A stretch of 23,528 nt of DNA from Embleya sp040605455 (GTDB lineage Bacteria > Actinomycetota > Actinomycetes > Streptomycetales > Streptomycetaceae), in assembly GCF_040605455.1 (NCBI RefSeq), contig NZ_JBEXCV010000139.1, positions 1-23,528 of the forward strand, written 5' to 3'. The notes below the pieces were generated by a model. That model saw only the letters and a program-made list of their open reading frames with translations, was not told the DNA's origin and did not search any database. Made by a program: the position numbers and the translations under genes. Below, piece by piece: positions 5,510-13,904 of the stretch; position 1 is the stretch's first letter; every line of letters begins with the position of its first letter.

Positions 5510-8014
5510 TCAGTAGGAGCGGCTGGCTCGGCGGTCCGCGATCCGGACCAGGGCTTCCAGGAAGGCGAGTCGGAAGGGCCCCATACCCGGAGCGTCGCGC
5601 AGCCGCAACACCCCCTCGGTCCAGGCCGCCGACCGGCCTGCGGCACCGGGCGGAGGACCACCCGCGACATCCGCCCGGGCACCGACGTCGGCCGGTGGAC
5701 CGGACCCGACCCGGCCCCGGAGGCCGTCCCCGACGTTGTCGGCGAAAAGCACCGTCGGGTCCAGCACGATCGCCGGCACCCGCCGGTCGCCTGGCAACTC
5801 GACGGGGCCGAACCGGTCGCCGACCTCGACGCCGAGCACGCGCGGCACGGTGCGCTCGGCCTCGTCCGGCATCGGCCGCACCGTCACTCGGACCTTCCCG
5901 TGGTGGGCGGCGACCAGGTAGGTGATCAGTTCGGCGTCGGCCGCGTCGTTCAGCAGGTGTACGTCCGGGTGCAGGAGGGCGAGCACGGAGACCAGTTCGT
6001 GGCGGAAGTGCGCTCGCGTATGGCGGCCCCCGTTGTGGCCCGATTTCGCCCACGGGCCCGGGCCCGGTGGTTCGGCGCCGGGCGGGCAGTCGTCGCACAA
6101 CATCGCCTGGAACGCGTCATGCGCCTTACCCAGGTCGTGGTATCGCCCGGCGACGGCCGCCGATTCGACCAGGTGCCCGGGGATCACAAAGCCGGTCTCG
6201 GCCAACTCCTGGGCCACCAGCCGCACATCACGCTCGACGTCGGCCAGGTGCCGGGGCAGGTCGACCCAGCGCTGCGCACACGGCAGCGCCGGTTCCTCGG
6301 CCGCGCGCGGTGCGTCGTCGAGCGGGACGACCGGCACCGGACCGGGGTGGTGCAATGCCCAGCCCGACGCCGTGTCGTAGCAACCGGCCGCGGCGGCGGC
6401 CAGCACCACCGCACCCGGCCGCAGGTCGTCCGCCGTCAGCGGCCGGCATCCGCCGCCGGACCGGTCGAAGGTCCACCACCGGTCCGGCTGCCGGGCCGAT
6501 GCGACGGCCACCTCGCTCGCCGGCGCCGGGCACATCTCCACCCGGCGCGGGTACGGTTCGCGTTCCCCGGGACGGCCGTTCGGCCAGTGTCGCCAGGTCA
6601 CCGCGACGTGCGGATCCGCATCGTCGCGAACCCATCGGGCCACCTCGTAGGCGCTCTCGACCTCCGAGTCGGTGCCCGGCAACGTGTCGAACAGCCGCAG
6701 CAGGTCCGCGCGCCGCAGCACGTGCCGCACCGGGGTTTCCGCGCCCATCGGCGTCCGCGCCAACCGGGTGCCGGTCACCGCGCACCCCTCCAGGCCGATC
6801 AGCGCCCGTGCCGCGCGGCGCAGATCCGGTTCCGAGTACGGCGCGTGGTGCGTCCCGGTGGGCCCGTCCGTCGGAGGCCACACCCACAGCAGGCGCGCGT
6901 CCTGCTCCCGGCCGTCCCGATTGCATCGCCCGGCCCGCTGCACCAGGGCCGACCACGAGGCCACCTCGGTGAGCAGCACCCGCGCGGTGATGTCGACGCC
7001 GACCTCCACGACCTGGGTGGCCACCACGATCTGTCCGGCCGCGGCCGGCACCCGGGCCGATCGTTCGACCAGGGCGGCGCGTTCGGCCGGGCGGAGCAGC
7101 GCGTGCAGACCGAGCAGCTCGGGCGCGGCTGCCCGTCCGACCACGAGCCGCTCAAGCGATGCCCATACGGCACACGCCCGTTCGTCCGTGTTCACGATCG
7201 CGAGTGTGCGCGTGCCGGGTCGGTGTCGGCGGAGCAACTCGGCGGCCACCGCCGCCGGGTAGGATTCGGCGTCGGTGGGCATGGCGGCGAACTCGACGGT
7301 GCGCGCCGCGTCCAGGCGCCGGGCCAACTCGGCGCCGATCGGCAGGTCGAGCGCGTTCACCACCCGGGCGACCGTCGGATGATCCGGGGTGCCCAGTCGG
7401 GTCGGATCGGCGAGCGCCGACATCCACATCGTCGCCGAGCCGCCGACTGTCCCCAACTCGTCGCGCAGCCCCTGGAGTTGCGCGGAGGTCTCCAGCCCCG
7501 GGCCCATCAGGTGCGGCTCGTCGAAGACGAACTGCGTGCCGGCGTGCAGCAGTCCGAAGGACAGCGGCCAGGACGCCCGCCATTCACCGTGTCCGCGCAT
7601 CAGCAGCCGGGACAACACCACGTCCTGGGTGCCGACGAAGACGGCCGGGCGGGCGGGCCGCACCTGCCAGTCGTCGGCCTCGCGTTCGGCTCCGGCGGAC
7701 AGCACCTGCACGTCGACGTCGGCGCCGTGACCGAGTCGCTCGATCCACTCGACGACGAGGCGATGGGTGTACTCGGTCGAAGAACGCAGCGGCAGCACAT
7801 AGACCAGCCGGCCGGGGGTGGCCCGGCGTACCGCGCGCTTGGGATGCGCCAACCGCCGCCACAACCAGGGCAGTACGGCCGCGACCGTCTTCCCACAACC
7901 GGAAGGCGCACACAACACCTGCGGCAGCTCGTCCGCGGCCAGCATCTCCTGGTACGCGTACGGCGGCGATCCCGTCGCCGTACGCACGAACTCGACGAAA
8001 GAACGCTCAGCCAT
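5510..8014 (-). CDS. cas3: CRISPR-associated helicase/nuclease Cas3 with C-terminal HD domain (type I-G/I-U-like), without other cas genes
   Basis: An 834-aa SF2 helicase fused to an HD nuclease. Helicase motifs in order: Walker A APSGCGKT (36-43), DEPH box (165-168), SAL motif III (199-201), motif V ATQVVEVGVDI (332-342), and motif VI QRAGRCNR (359-366). The HD nuclease follows at about 585-710: His589, YHDLGK with His626-Asp627-Lys630, RHEL with His672, and AAHHGK (702-707), so the metal site appears intact. HD after the helicase is the order of Cas3 in subtype I-G (formerly I-U); most Cas3 proteins have HD first. ATG 8014 has a GGGGG ribosome site 6 nt upstream. No cas5/6/7/8, cas1/2 or CRISPR repeats are within the window. 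Downstream are gene remnants, and upstream lies a divergent aminotransferase. It may be the last survivor of a lost locus or a helicase-nuclease recruited to another role. Confidence 0.85.
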   Translation of the reverse strand: MAERSFVEFVRTATGSPPYAYQEMLAADELPQVLCAPSGCGKTVAAVLPWLWRRLAHPKRAVRRATPGRLVYVLPLRSSTEYTHRLVVEWIERLGHGADVDVQVLSAGAEREADDWQVRPARPAVFVGTQDVVLSRLLMRGHGEWRASWPLSFGLLHAGTQFVFDEPHLMGPGLETSAQLQGLRDELGTVGGSATMWMSALADPTRLGTPDHPTVARVVNALDLPIGAELARRLDAARTVEFAAMPTDAESYPAAVAAELLRRHRPGTRTLAIVNTDERACAVWASLERLVVGRAAAPELLGLHALLRPAERAALVERSARVPAAAGQIVVATQVVEVGVDITARVLLTEVASWSALVQRAGRCNRDGREQDARLLWVWPPTDGPTGTHHAPYSEPDLRRAARALIGLEGCAVTGTRLARTPMGAETPVRHVLRRADLLRLFDTLPGTDSEVESAYEVARWVRDDADPHVAVTWRHWPNGRPGEREPYPRRVEMCPAPASEVAVASARQPDRWWTFDRSGGGCRPLTADDLRPGAVVLAAAAAGCYDTASGWALHHPGPVPVVPLDDAPRAAEEPALPCAQRWVDLPRHLADVERDVRLVAQELAETGFVIPGHLVESAAVAGRYHDLGKAHDAFQAMLCDDCPPGAEPPGPGPWAKSGHNGGRHTRAHFRHELVSVLALLHPDVHLLNDAADAELITYLVAAHHGKVRVTVRPMPDEAERTVPRVLGVEVGDRFGPVELPGDRRVPAIVLDPTVLFADNVGDGLRGRVGSGPPADVGARADVAGGPPPGAAGRSAAWTEGVLRLRDAPGMGPFRLAFLEALVRIADRRASRSY

Positions 8015-8243
8015 CCGGTACCCCCGCACCCCGACGCCCGGCACACAGCCGGACACCGAGCATCCTGCCGGCCCGTACCGACATCGGTGGGCATATCCCC
8101 CGACCCGACCCGCGTGGATGCGATCCGCGCCCCGGCCGGCGGCTGTCGCCACTCGTGGTCGACCCGGGCACCCGGCCCATTTCGCTCTACGTGCGTTCGT
8201 GGGACCCGATGCGGCGTCCGCCGGCCTCGCCGGGTCCGTCGCC

Positions 8244-8249
8244 TATCGT
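8244..8249 (+). promoter_or_regulatory. -10 element of a probable leaderless promoter for the aminotransferase
   Basis: TATCGT ends 7 nt before the ATG at 8257, so transcription would start at or next to the start codon. No ribosome site is present between them. This is a common arrangement in actinomycetes. No convincing -35 was found. Confidence 0.35.
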
Positions 8250-8256
8250 GGGACGC

Positions 8257-9429
8257 ATGGAGAGTCTGCCGGAGCACATAGCCGAGAACGTCGACCCGTT
8301 GCGCGTGCTTTCGCTCGACGTGCTGCGGCAACGCACCAGTGAGAAGTGGCGGGCCTATCCGGAGGATGTGCTTCCGGTGTGGGTGGCCGAGATGGACGTC
8401 CCGCTGGCCGAGCCGATCGCCCAGGCGATCATCGACGCGGTCCGCCTGGGCGACACCGGCTACGCGTCGGGCACCGGCTACGCCCGGGCCCTGGCCGACT
8501 TCGCGGCCAAGCGCTGGGACTGGCACACCCTCGCCGTGGAGCGCACCGCGATCGTGCCGGACGTGATGCTCGGCGTGGTCGAGATGCTCAAGCTGGTCAC
8601 CGACCCCGGCGGTCGGGTGATCGTCAACTCGCCGGTCTACCCGCCGTTCTTCATGTTCGTCACACACATGGACCGGCAGATCGTCGAGTCCCCGCTCGGC
8701 ATGGATCACCGGATCGATCTCGAGGTCCTGGAGGCGGCCTTCCGCACCGCGACCGCGGCCGGCGAACGGGTCGCCTACCTGCTGTGCAGCCCGCACAACC
8801 CGACCGGCACCGTGCACACCGAGGCGGAACTGGCCGCCGTGGCCGCGCTGGCCGCCGAGTACGGGGTGCGCGTGGTGGTGGACGAGATCCACGCGCCGCT
8901 CGCCCCACCGGACGTGTTCGTGCCCTACCTGCGCGTGCCCGGCGCTGAGAACGGCCTGTCGCTGATGTCCGCGTCCAAGGGCTGGAACCTGGCCGGCCTC
9001 AAGGCCGCGCTCGCCGTGGCCGGCCCGGCCGCCGCCGACGACCTGGCCCGGCTGCCCGTGGAGGTGGCGGACGGTCCCAGCCACGTCGGGGTGATCGCGC
9101 ACACCGCGGCCCTGCGCGACGGCGTGGCCTGGCTCGACGCGCTCCTGGCCGGGCTCGCCGACAACCGACGGCTGCTGGCTCGATTGCTCGCCGAGCAGTT
9201 GCCCGGCGTGCGCTACGTCCCGGCCGAGAGCACCTATCTGGCCTGGCTGGACTGCCGCGAGCTGGGCCTGGGCGACAGCCCGGCGACGCACTTCCTCGAT
9301 CGCGGCCGGGTCGCGCTGACCTGCGGCACCGGCTTCGGCACCGGCGGTGCGGGACACGCCCGGTTCAATCTGGCCACCCATCCCGACATCGTCACCGAGG
9401 CGGTCCGCCGGATGGCCGCCTCGATCTGA
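8257..9429 (+). CDS. MalY/PatB-type PLP-dependent aminotransferase (cystathionine beta-lyase-like)
   Basis: A 390-aa fold-type I PLP enzyme of normal length for the family. The N-terminus SEKWRAYPEDVLPVWVAEMD is typical of MalY/PatB C-S lyases. CSPHNPTGTVH binds the cofactor phosphate region and VVVDEIHAPL carries the PLP-interacting Asp. The Schiff-base lysine is Lys241 in SASKGWNLAGLKAA. Near the C-terminus, HARFNLATHP carries the substrate-carboxylate-binding Arg. Members cleave cystathionine or other S-linked amino acids, or transaminate; the exact substrate cannot be told. It probably acts alone in the cytoplasm: it is divergent from cas3 with a 242-bp gap and is followed by repeats and a convergent gene. 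The start is supported by the leaderless-type -10. Confidence 0.88.
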   Translation: MESLPEHIAENVDPLRVLSLDVLRQRTSEKWRAYPEDVLPVWVAEMDVPLAEPIAQAIIDAVRLGDTGYASGTGYARALADFAAKRWDWHTLAVERTAIVPDVMLGVVEMLKLVTDPGGRVIVNSPVYPPFFMFVTHMDRQIVESPLGMDHRIDLEVLEAAFRTATAAGERVAYLLCSPHNPTGTVHTEAELAAVAALAAEYGVRVVVDEIHAPLAPPDVFVPYLRVPGAENGLSLMSASKGWNLAGLKAALAVAGPAAADDLARLPVEVADGPSHVGVIAHTAALRDGVAWLDALLAGLADNRRLLARLLAEQLPGVRYVPAESTYLAWLDCRELGLGDSPATHFLDRGRVALTCGTGFGTGGAGHARFNLATHPDIVTEAVRRMAASI

Positions 9430-9432
9430 GCC

Positions 9433-9496
9433 GCGGCCGTTCGACGCGGGTGCGGCCGTTCGACGCGGGTGCGGCCGTTCGACGCGGGTGCGGCCG
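9433..9496. repeat. 19-bp tandem direct repeat, three copies plus a partial
   Basis: GCGGCCGTTCGACGCGGGT is repeated exactly three times (9433-9451, 9452-9470, 9471-9489), followed by GCGGCCG. It begins 3 bp after the aminotransferase stop codon. The period is not a multiple of three, so it is not a protein repeat. Identical copies suggest recent slippage. Confidence 0.9.
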
Positions 9497-9500
9497 GCCC

Positions 9501-9516
9501 GGCGGCCTCGGCCGCC
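9501..9516. terminator. hairpin between convergent genes
   Basis: GGCGGCC-TC-GGCCGCC is a perfect 7-bp inverted repeat with a very short loop. It lies after the aminotransferase and its repeats and before the 3' end of the convergent unknown gene, so it could end both transcripts. Confidence 0.35.
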
Positions 9517-9556
9517 GCTGCCGAAGCCGCGCGCCGTCGGTGTACCGGCCGCGCCC

Positions 9557-10081
9557 TCACTGCGGCGGGCGCGGCCGGGCCGCGTACTCCAGGGCGTGCA
9601 GGAGGTACACGGCGGACGCATCGGTGTGGTCGTGGCGCAGCGCCCACAGCGCGACTTCGGTGGGGAACTGTACGTCTGCGAAGGCGATCACCACCACGCT
9701 GCCGTCCAGGAACAGCCGACTGCGTCCGCTGCCCAGGTCGATCCAGCTCCCGGCGACCGCGAGTGCGGCGCCCTCGTCCGCGCACGGCAGACACGCGAAG
9801 CGGCCGTCGAGCAGGCCGGCGGGCAGAATCGAGGCGGCGCGGCGGACCTGGGCCAGGTGCTCCTCGAACGCGCGCCGGTGCTCGTGCGCGGGCCACGGCA
9901 GGCGGGAGCGCCAGAGCAGGCACGTACACCACGCGAGCACCGCGGCGGTGTCGGGTTCGGCCTCGGCGTCGGGGTGCCCGGCCCGGTCGGGATGCGGCTC
10001 GGTGCGCAGCTCGTGTCCGGCCCGGATCCGCGCCTCCACCGCGTCGGAGTTTGTCGGCCGATTCGATTCTTCCTCGCTCAA
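9557..10081 (-). CDS. hypothetical protein, 174 aa, no recognised family
   Basis: I do not recognise this protein. It starts at TTG 10081 with GGAAG 6 nt upstream, giving MSEEESNRPTNSDAVEARIR. The first ~45 residues are polar and charged. Residues ~46-90 are helical with Trp/Arg/Leu (LAWCTCLLWRSRLPW), two close Cys and the segment FEEHLAQVRRAASILP. The C-terminal half looks like alternating beta strands (FACLPCADEGAALAVAG, SRLFLDGSVVVIAFADVQFP). The helix LWALRHDHTDASAVYLLHAL follows and the tail is Pro/Arg-rich. There is no signal peptide or membrane segment. It lies 104 bp downstream of the ABC permease on the same strand, so it may be its last co-transcribed gene or have its own promoter in that gap. 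Alternative starts are GTGs within the first 20 codons. Confidence 0.6.
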   Translation of the reverse strand: MSEEESNRPTNSDAVEARIRAGHELRTEPHPDRAGHPDAEAEPDTAAVLAWCTCLLWRSRLPWPAHEHRRAFEEHLAQVRRAASILPAGLLDGRFACLPCADEGAALAVAGSWIDLGSGRSRLFLDGSVVVIAFADVQFPTEVALWALRHDHTDASAVYLLHALEYAARPRPPQ

Positions 10082-10185
10082 CGTCCGCTTCCGTTCCCGA
10101 TGATCCGCCCACCCCGCCGGACAGCACGGTAGTGCAACCGCCCGGCTCGCGGGCCGTGGGCCGCTCCGGTGCGGTGTGGTGCGGG

Positions 10186-12453
10186 TCATTCGTTGCGGGC
10201 GGTCTCCGGTCCGGTGATCCGGGCCAGCAGGGGCAGCGTGCAGGCGATCACGCCGAGTGCGCCGATCAGGCCGGCGGCGACGGTGAGGTAGTAGCCGGCT
10301 CCGGGGGGCTGGAGGGTGTAGTGCAGTTGGGACTCCAGGAACAGTTCGGCGGCCAGGAAACCGGCCCCGATCGCCACCGCGGCGCTGATCAGCAGCGGTA
10401 TGGCACTCTCCAGGGCGATCACCCGGCGCAGCGTGCCCAGTTGCACGCCGGCCAGGCGCAGTAGGCTGAACGGTCGTTTGCGGTCGTTGAGTCCGGCGAT
10501 CACGCTCACCGCCAAGCTGCAACCGGCGATGCACAGGCTGACCACGATCACCACGTCGGCCAAGCGGCGGTAGCCGTCGAGCAGTTTGCCGTCGCCCAGG
10601 CGGTGGCGTTCGGAGCCGGTGAGGGCCGGAGCCTGCCGGGGGAAGGCGAGCGTCAGTGCGGTGCGCACCCGTTCGAGTACCGGCTGCGACCCGGTCGTGC
10701 CGACCACGAGCACCTGCACGGGTACGTCCCGCAGTCGCTCGGAGGTGAGCGGCGCGGCCGGCCAGCCGGCGGCTTGGTCCGGGTCCGGTCCGCTCCGGTC
10801 GATGGCGAAGTAGGACGGGACCTGGGCCACCTCGGCACCGGCCGCGCAGCGGCCGAAGCCCTGCACCGCGGCGGCCTCCCGGCACGACATCAGCGCGGCC
10901 ACGATCGGCCGCGAGCCGCCGGTGTCGATCGTGGTGCCCAGCGGATTCGCGTGCACCACGCTCACACCCCGAACGCCCGGCAGCGCGCGCAGCCCGGCCA
11001 GGACCGATTCGGGGATCGGCGGCAGGGTCGCGCGCGGCACCCCGGGGGTCGAGGTCCATCCCCCGGTGAAGTCGGCCACCAGCGTGCTCCTGGACGCCGC
11101 GGTATCCCGCTCGCCGCCGCGTTCGGCGACGAACGTGGTGATCACCCCGATCGCGGTGCTGGTCACGAACAGGGCCAGGACGAGCCCGCTGATCGCCCGG
11201 AAACCAGCCTGCGGGTTGTCCGCGAGCCGCCGTCCGGCGATCAGCGTCTCGGTGCGGTTGGTTCGCCTTGCCAGCAGCCGGGCGCCGATCATGGTCAGCC
11301 ACGGGCCGGCCACGATCAGGCCGATCATCATCAGCAGGATCCCGGTCAGGTACGCCTGGGACTGGCCGCTGGTGCTCTCGGGGCGGCGGCCGATGAAGTA
11401 GGTGAGTTCGGCGATCCCGGCCACGAGCGGTATCAACCGGTAGGCGCGCGGCGGGCGTGGGGTGACGCGCCGGCTCACACCGAGCGGGGAGATGCGTATC
11501 CGACGCAGCGCGAGCCGGGCCGCGATCGCCGCCGCGACCGGGACGCCGAGCGCGACCACCAGGATGTCGCGCGCGCTCAGCGACAGGTCGGCGGTGTGGA
11601 ACCGCTCGCCGGTGAAGGGAAGTTGCGCCAGTGGCGCGTGAAAGAGGAAGAACAGCGCGAAGCCGACGGCTGTGCCCGCGACGGCGGCCACCGTGGATTC
11701 GACGGCCGAGACCACCGAGACCTGCCGGGGCGTCGCCCCCACCAGGCGCAGCGCGGCGAAGCGCTGTTCGCGACGCGCGGCGGCGAACCGGGTGGCGGTT
11801 CCGATGAAGATCAGCACCGGGAAGAGCAGCGCGGCCGAGGTGACGGAGAGGATCAGGATGATGCCGTTGCTGTCGGTGCCGTGCAGGCATGTGGAGCAAT
11901 TGCCGGGCGTCATGGTGGACATGGCGTCGATTTGGGCCGCACCGGGAGCCTGCGCGAGTTCGTCGACGGTGTGCCCGATGATGATGATGAGCGAGTCCGG
12001 CGACGGCAGTGCCGCATCCCCGATGGTGCCGACGCGTTCGCCGGGATAGCGGGCGCCGAGTTGGTCGGCCGGCGCCGAGCGCAGCAGGTCGCCGAGCGCG
12101 GGCGAGACGTAGTACCGGCCGGGGTCGGGCACATGCGCGATGCCCGGCGGGATCGGCGAGCGGGGCCCGGTGGCCGCGACGTCGACCCGGGTGATGGTCT
12201 TGCCGCGGTAGGTGTCGGTGATCAGGGTCGCCCACAGCGGCTCGGACGACGGCGGGGTGTGCCGCGCGGCAGCCTCGGGGACCGCGGAGTTGAGCCAGGC
12301 GTAGCGGGCGTTCTGTGCCTGCACACCGTTGATGCCGGCCAGGGTGACCAGGAGCAGCCCGACACCCAGCGCCACGGCTCCGGCGGTGATGGCCAGACGG
12401 ACCGCCGCCTCGCGGCCGGCGCGCAGGCTCAGCCGCAGGCTGAAGGCGATCAC
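10186..12453 (-). CDS. ABC transporter permease, FtsX/MacB type
   Basis: A 755-aa integral membrane protein of the FtsX-like permease group, with about ten membrane segments. One lies near the N-terminus (~residues 18-42), followed by an extracytoplasmic region of ~150 residues with a CSTCLHG Cys-x-x-Cys. A three- to four-helix block comes next (TSAALLFPVLIFIG, VAAVAGTAVGFALFFLF and neighbours). A second helix pair and a second large outer loop follow, then a final block of three helices (VVIVVSLCIAGCSLAVSVIA to the C-terminus). The duplicated block-loop-block layout is usual for actinobacterial permeases that work with a MacB/LolD-type ATPase to move lipids, peptides or drugs by mechanotransmission. 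The start ATG overlaps the stop of the ATPase gene by 4 nt, so the two are translationally coupled. The substrate is unknown; the PadR regulator suggests a toxic compound or antibiotic. Confidence 0.9.
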   Translation of the reverse strand: MIAFSLRLSLRAGREAAVRLAITAGAVALGVGLLLVTLAGINGVQAQNARYAWLNSAVPEAAARHTPPSSEPLWATLITDTYRGKTITRVDVAATGPRSPIPPGIAHVPDPGRYYVSPALGDLLRSAPADQLGARYPGERVGTIGDAALPSPDSLIIIIGHTVDELAQAPGAAQIDAMSTMTPGNCSTCLHGTDSNGIILILSVTSAALLFPVLIFIGTATRFAAARREQRFAALRLVGATPRQVSVVSAVESTVAAVAGTAVGFALFFLFHAPLAQLPFTGERFHTADLSLSARDILVVALGVPVAAAIAARLALRRIRISPLGVSRRVTPRPPRAYRLIPLVAGIAELTYFIGRRPESTSGQSQAYLTGILLMMIGLIVAGPWLTMIGARLLARRTNRTETLIAGRRLADNPQAGFRAISGLVLALFVTSTAIGVITTFVAERGGERDTAASRSTLVADFTGGWTSTPGVPRATLPPIPESVLAGLRALPGVRGVSVVHANPLGTTIDTGGSRPIVAALMSCREAAAVQGFGRCAAGAEVAQVPSYFAIDRSGPDPDQAAGWPAAPLTSERLRDVPVQVLVVGTTGSQPVLERVRTALTLAFPRQAPALTGSERHRLGDGKLLDGYRRLADVVIVVSLCIAGCSLAVSVIAGLNDRKRPFSLLRLAGVQLGTLRRVIALESAIPLLISAAVAIGAGFLAAELFLESQLHYTLQPPGAGYYLTVAAGLIGALGVIACTLPLLARITGPETARNE

Positions 12454-13175
12454 GGGCCCACCCCGGTGACCGAGAACGAGCCGACCTTGCCGTCGCGGAC
12501 GATGACCTCGCGGTCGGCGTAGACCGCCACGCGGGGTTCGTGGGTGACCACGATGACGGTGGTGCCCTGTTCGCGGGCGGCGCCGACCAGCAGGTCCATT
12601 ACGTGTTCGCCGGTGAGCGAGTCGAGCGAGCCGGTCGGTTCGTCCGCGAACAGGACTTCCGGGCGGGCCACCAGACCGCGGGCCAAGGCGACCCTCTGGG
12701 CTTGGCCGCCGGAGAGTTCGCCGGAACGGCGGCGCTCGAGTCCGGTCAGGTCCAGGCGCTCGAACCAGGTGCCGGCCGCTTGGAGCGCCGCGGCCCGGCG
12801 GGTGCCGCCGAGCAGGAGCGGGAGCGCGACGTTCTCCTCGGCGGTCAGTTCCGGGACGAGTTGGCCGAACTGGAAGACGAAGCCGAAACGATCCCGGCGC
12901 AGCACGCTGCGTTGGGTCTCGGTCATCGTGTCGACGCGGTTGCCCGCGAAGTGGATCTCGCCGCCGGTGGGGGTGAGGATCCCGGCCAGGCAGTGCAGCA
13001 GGGTGGTCTTGCCAGAACCGCTGGGGCCCATGATGGCGAGCACCTCGCCGGCGGCCACGGCCAGGCTCGCACCGCGCAGGGCGGGGGTCTCGCCAAAGGA
13101 CAATACGACGTCGCGCGCCTCGATCACGGGGCGGGTATCGGCCGGCCGGGCGGTCGGGTCGCCGGCCGCGCTCAC
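12450..13175 (-). CDS. ABC transporter ATP-binding protein, LolD/MacB type
   Basis: A 241-aa cytoplasmic ATPase that should power the adjacent permease. Walker A GPSGSGKT (50-57), Q-loop around FVFQFGQLVPELT (99-111), signature LSGGQ (154-158), Walker B VLFADEP with catalytic Glu179, D-loop SLDS, and switch His212 in VVTHEP are all intact. Length and the sequence after the Q-loop (ELTAEENVALPLLL) are typical of the LolD/MacB branch. Its start overlaps the PadR stop by 4 nt and its stop overlaps the permease start by 4 nt, so the three genes form a tightly coupled operon transcribed leftward from the PadR promoter. The ~15-residue polar N-terminus is a mild extension of the family core. Confidence 0.93.
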   Translation of the reverse strand: MSAAGDPTARPADTRPVIEARDVVLSFGETPALRGASLAVAAGEVLAIMGPSGSGKTTLLHCLAGILTPTGGEIHFAGNRVDTMTETQRSVLRRDRFGFVFQFGQLVPELTAEENVALPLLLGGTRRAAALQAAGTWFERLDLTGLERRRSGELSGGQAQRVALARGLVARPEVLFADEPTGSLDSLTGEHVMDLLVGAAREQGTTVIVVTHEPRVAVYADREVIVRDGKVGSFSVTGVGP

Positions 13176-13696
13176 GAGCGCACCGCCGCCGACAGTGCGT
13201 CCAGCCGGGCGGCGGTCAGGTCGATCCAGCGCAGGTCGGATTCGAGGTGGAACAGCCCGTGGTCGGCGAGCAGCGCGTCGATCAGGTTGCCGGCCCGTTT
13301 GATCTCCAGCAGCTCGCGCATCCGCCGCATGTGCGAGGCGCGTTGCGCGTCGAGGTAGCCCTGCGCGTCGCGGTCCAGCATCAGGGCCAGCACGACCTTG
13401 GCGAACAGCACGGTCTGCAGGTGCGGTTCGGCTTCGACGGGTTCGCCGAGCCAGGCCTCGAACTCGGTCGCCCCCTGCTCGGTGATCACGTAGCGCTTGC
13501 GGTCCGGTCCGGAGCCGGCCTCCGACTCGTTCACCACGACCTTGCCGTCCCGGGACAGTCGCCCCAGCGTGGCGTAGACCTGACCGAAGGACAGCGGCTT
13601 GCCCCGTCCGAAAAAGGTGTCGTAGTCCCGCTTGAGGTCGTAGCCGTGACTCGGCTCCCGCTCCAGCAGGCCCAGCAGGGTAAGAGGAACACTCAT
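13172..13696 (-). CDS. PadR family transcriptional regulator of the ABC operon
   Basis: A 174-aa DNA-binding protein. The N-terminal winged helix (residues 1-80) contains LTLLGLLEREPSHGYDLKRD, the PadR hallmark, followed by LSFGQVYATLGRLSRDGKV and a wing with KRYVITEQG. Residues ~95-174 form the helical dimerisation and ligand region typical of the longer PadR (Vir) class. PadR proteins usually repress a neighbouring transporter and release on binding a small, often phenolic or drug-like, molecule. The ATG at 13696 is chosen because the family start MSVPLTLLGLLE begins there. A TATATT -10 box lies 7 nt upstream, implying a leaderless message. A palindrome covers that box, so the gene probably represses itself and the two ABC genes behind it. 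Confidence 0.9.
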   Translation of the reverse strand: MSVPLTLLGLLEREPSHGYDLKRDYDTFFGRGKPLSFGQVYATLGRLSRDGKVVVNESEAGSGPDRKRYVITEQGATEFEAWLGEPVEAEPHLQTVLFAKVVLALMLDRDAQGYLDAQRASHMRRMRELLEIKRAGNLIDALLADHGLFHLESDLRWIDLTAARLDALSAAVRS

Positions 13697-13703
13697 GGCC
13701 GTG

Positions 13704-13740
13704 AATATACGCTCAGCGTATACACCGCGTCTATACGCTC
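13704..13740 (-). promoter_or_regulatory. PadR operator and leaderless promoter
   Basis: TATACGC-TCA-GCGTATA (13706-13722) is a perfect 7+7 dyad, and a further half-site TATACGC recurs at 13732-13738, 26 bp from the first. On the minus strand the -10 sequence TATATT (13709-13704) overlaps the dyad and ends 7 nt before the PadR ATG. Repressor bound here would block the promoter. No good -35 is visible. Confidence 0.55.
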
Positions 13741-13904
13741 GGAGGGCACACCGATCGCGCACCGAAGGCACCCAGCCGCTGCACATCCCGCGCCCCCGCG
13801 CCGAGCCGCGGCTGACGTGACCTCTCAAATCGGCCCCCGATCCGAGCTGGCAGCGGTCCACGGCGCGTTCCGGATGCACCCGGCGGTCCGGCGAACATCA
13901 ACTG

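Noticed and set aside
8015..8152. 46-residue N-terminal extension of Cas3
   Set aside because: It is Cys/Gly/Arg-rich with no helicase similarity; ATG 8014 has a better ribosome site and starts just before the conserved region.
5900..8281. 793-codon open frame on the plus strand opposite cas3
   Set aside because: Its translation is Arg/Gly/His-rich with no family pattern. It mirrors cas3, which has clear motifs and proper codon bias.
9433..9496. CRISPR array next to cas3
   Set aside because: Only three head-to-tail copies with no spacers.
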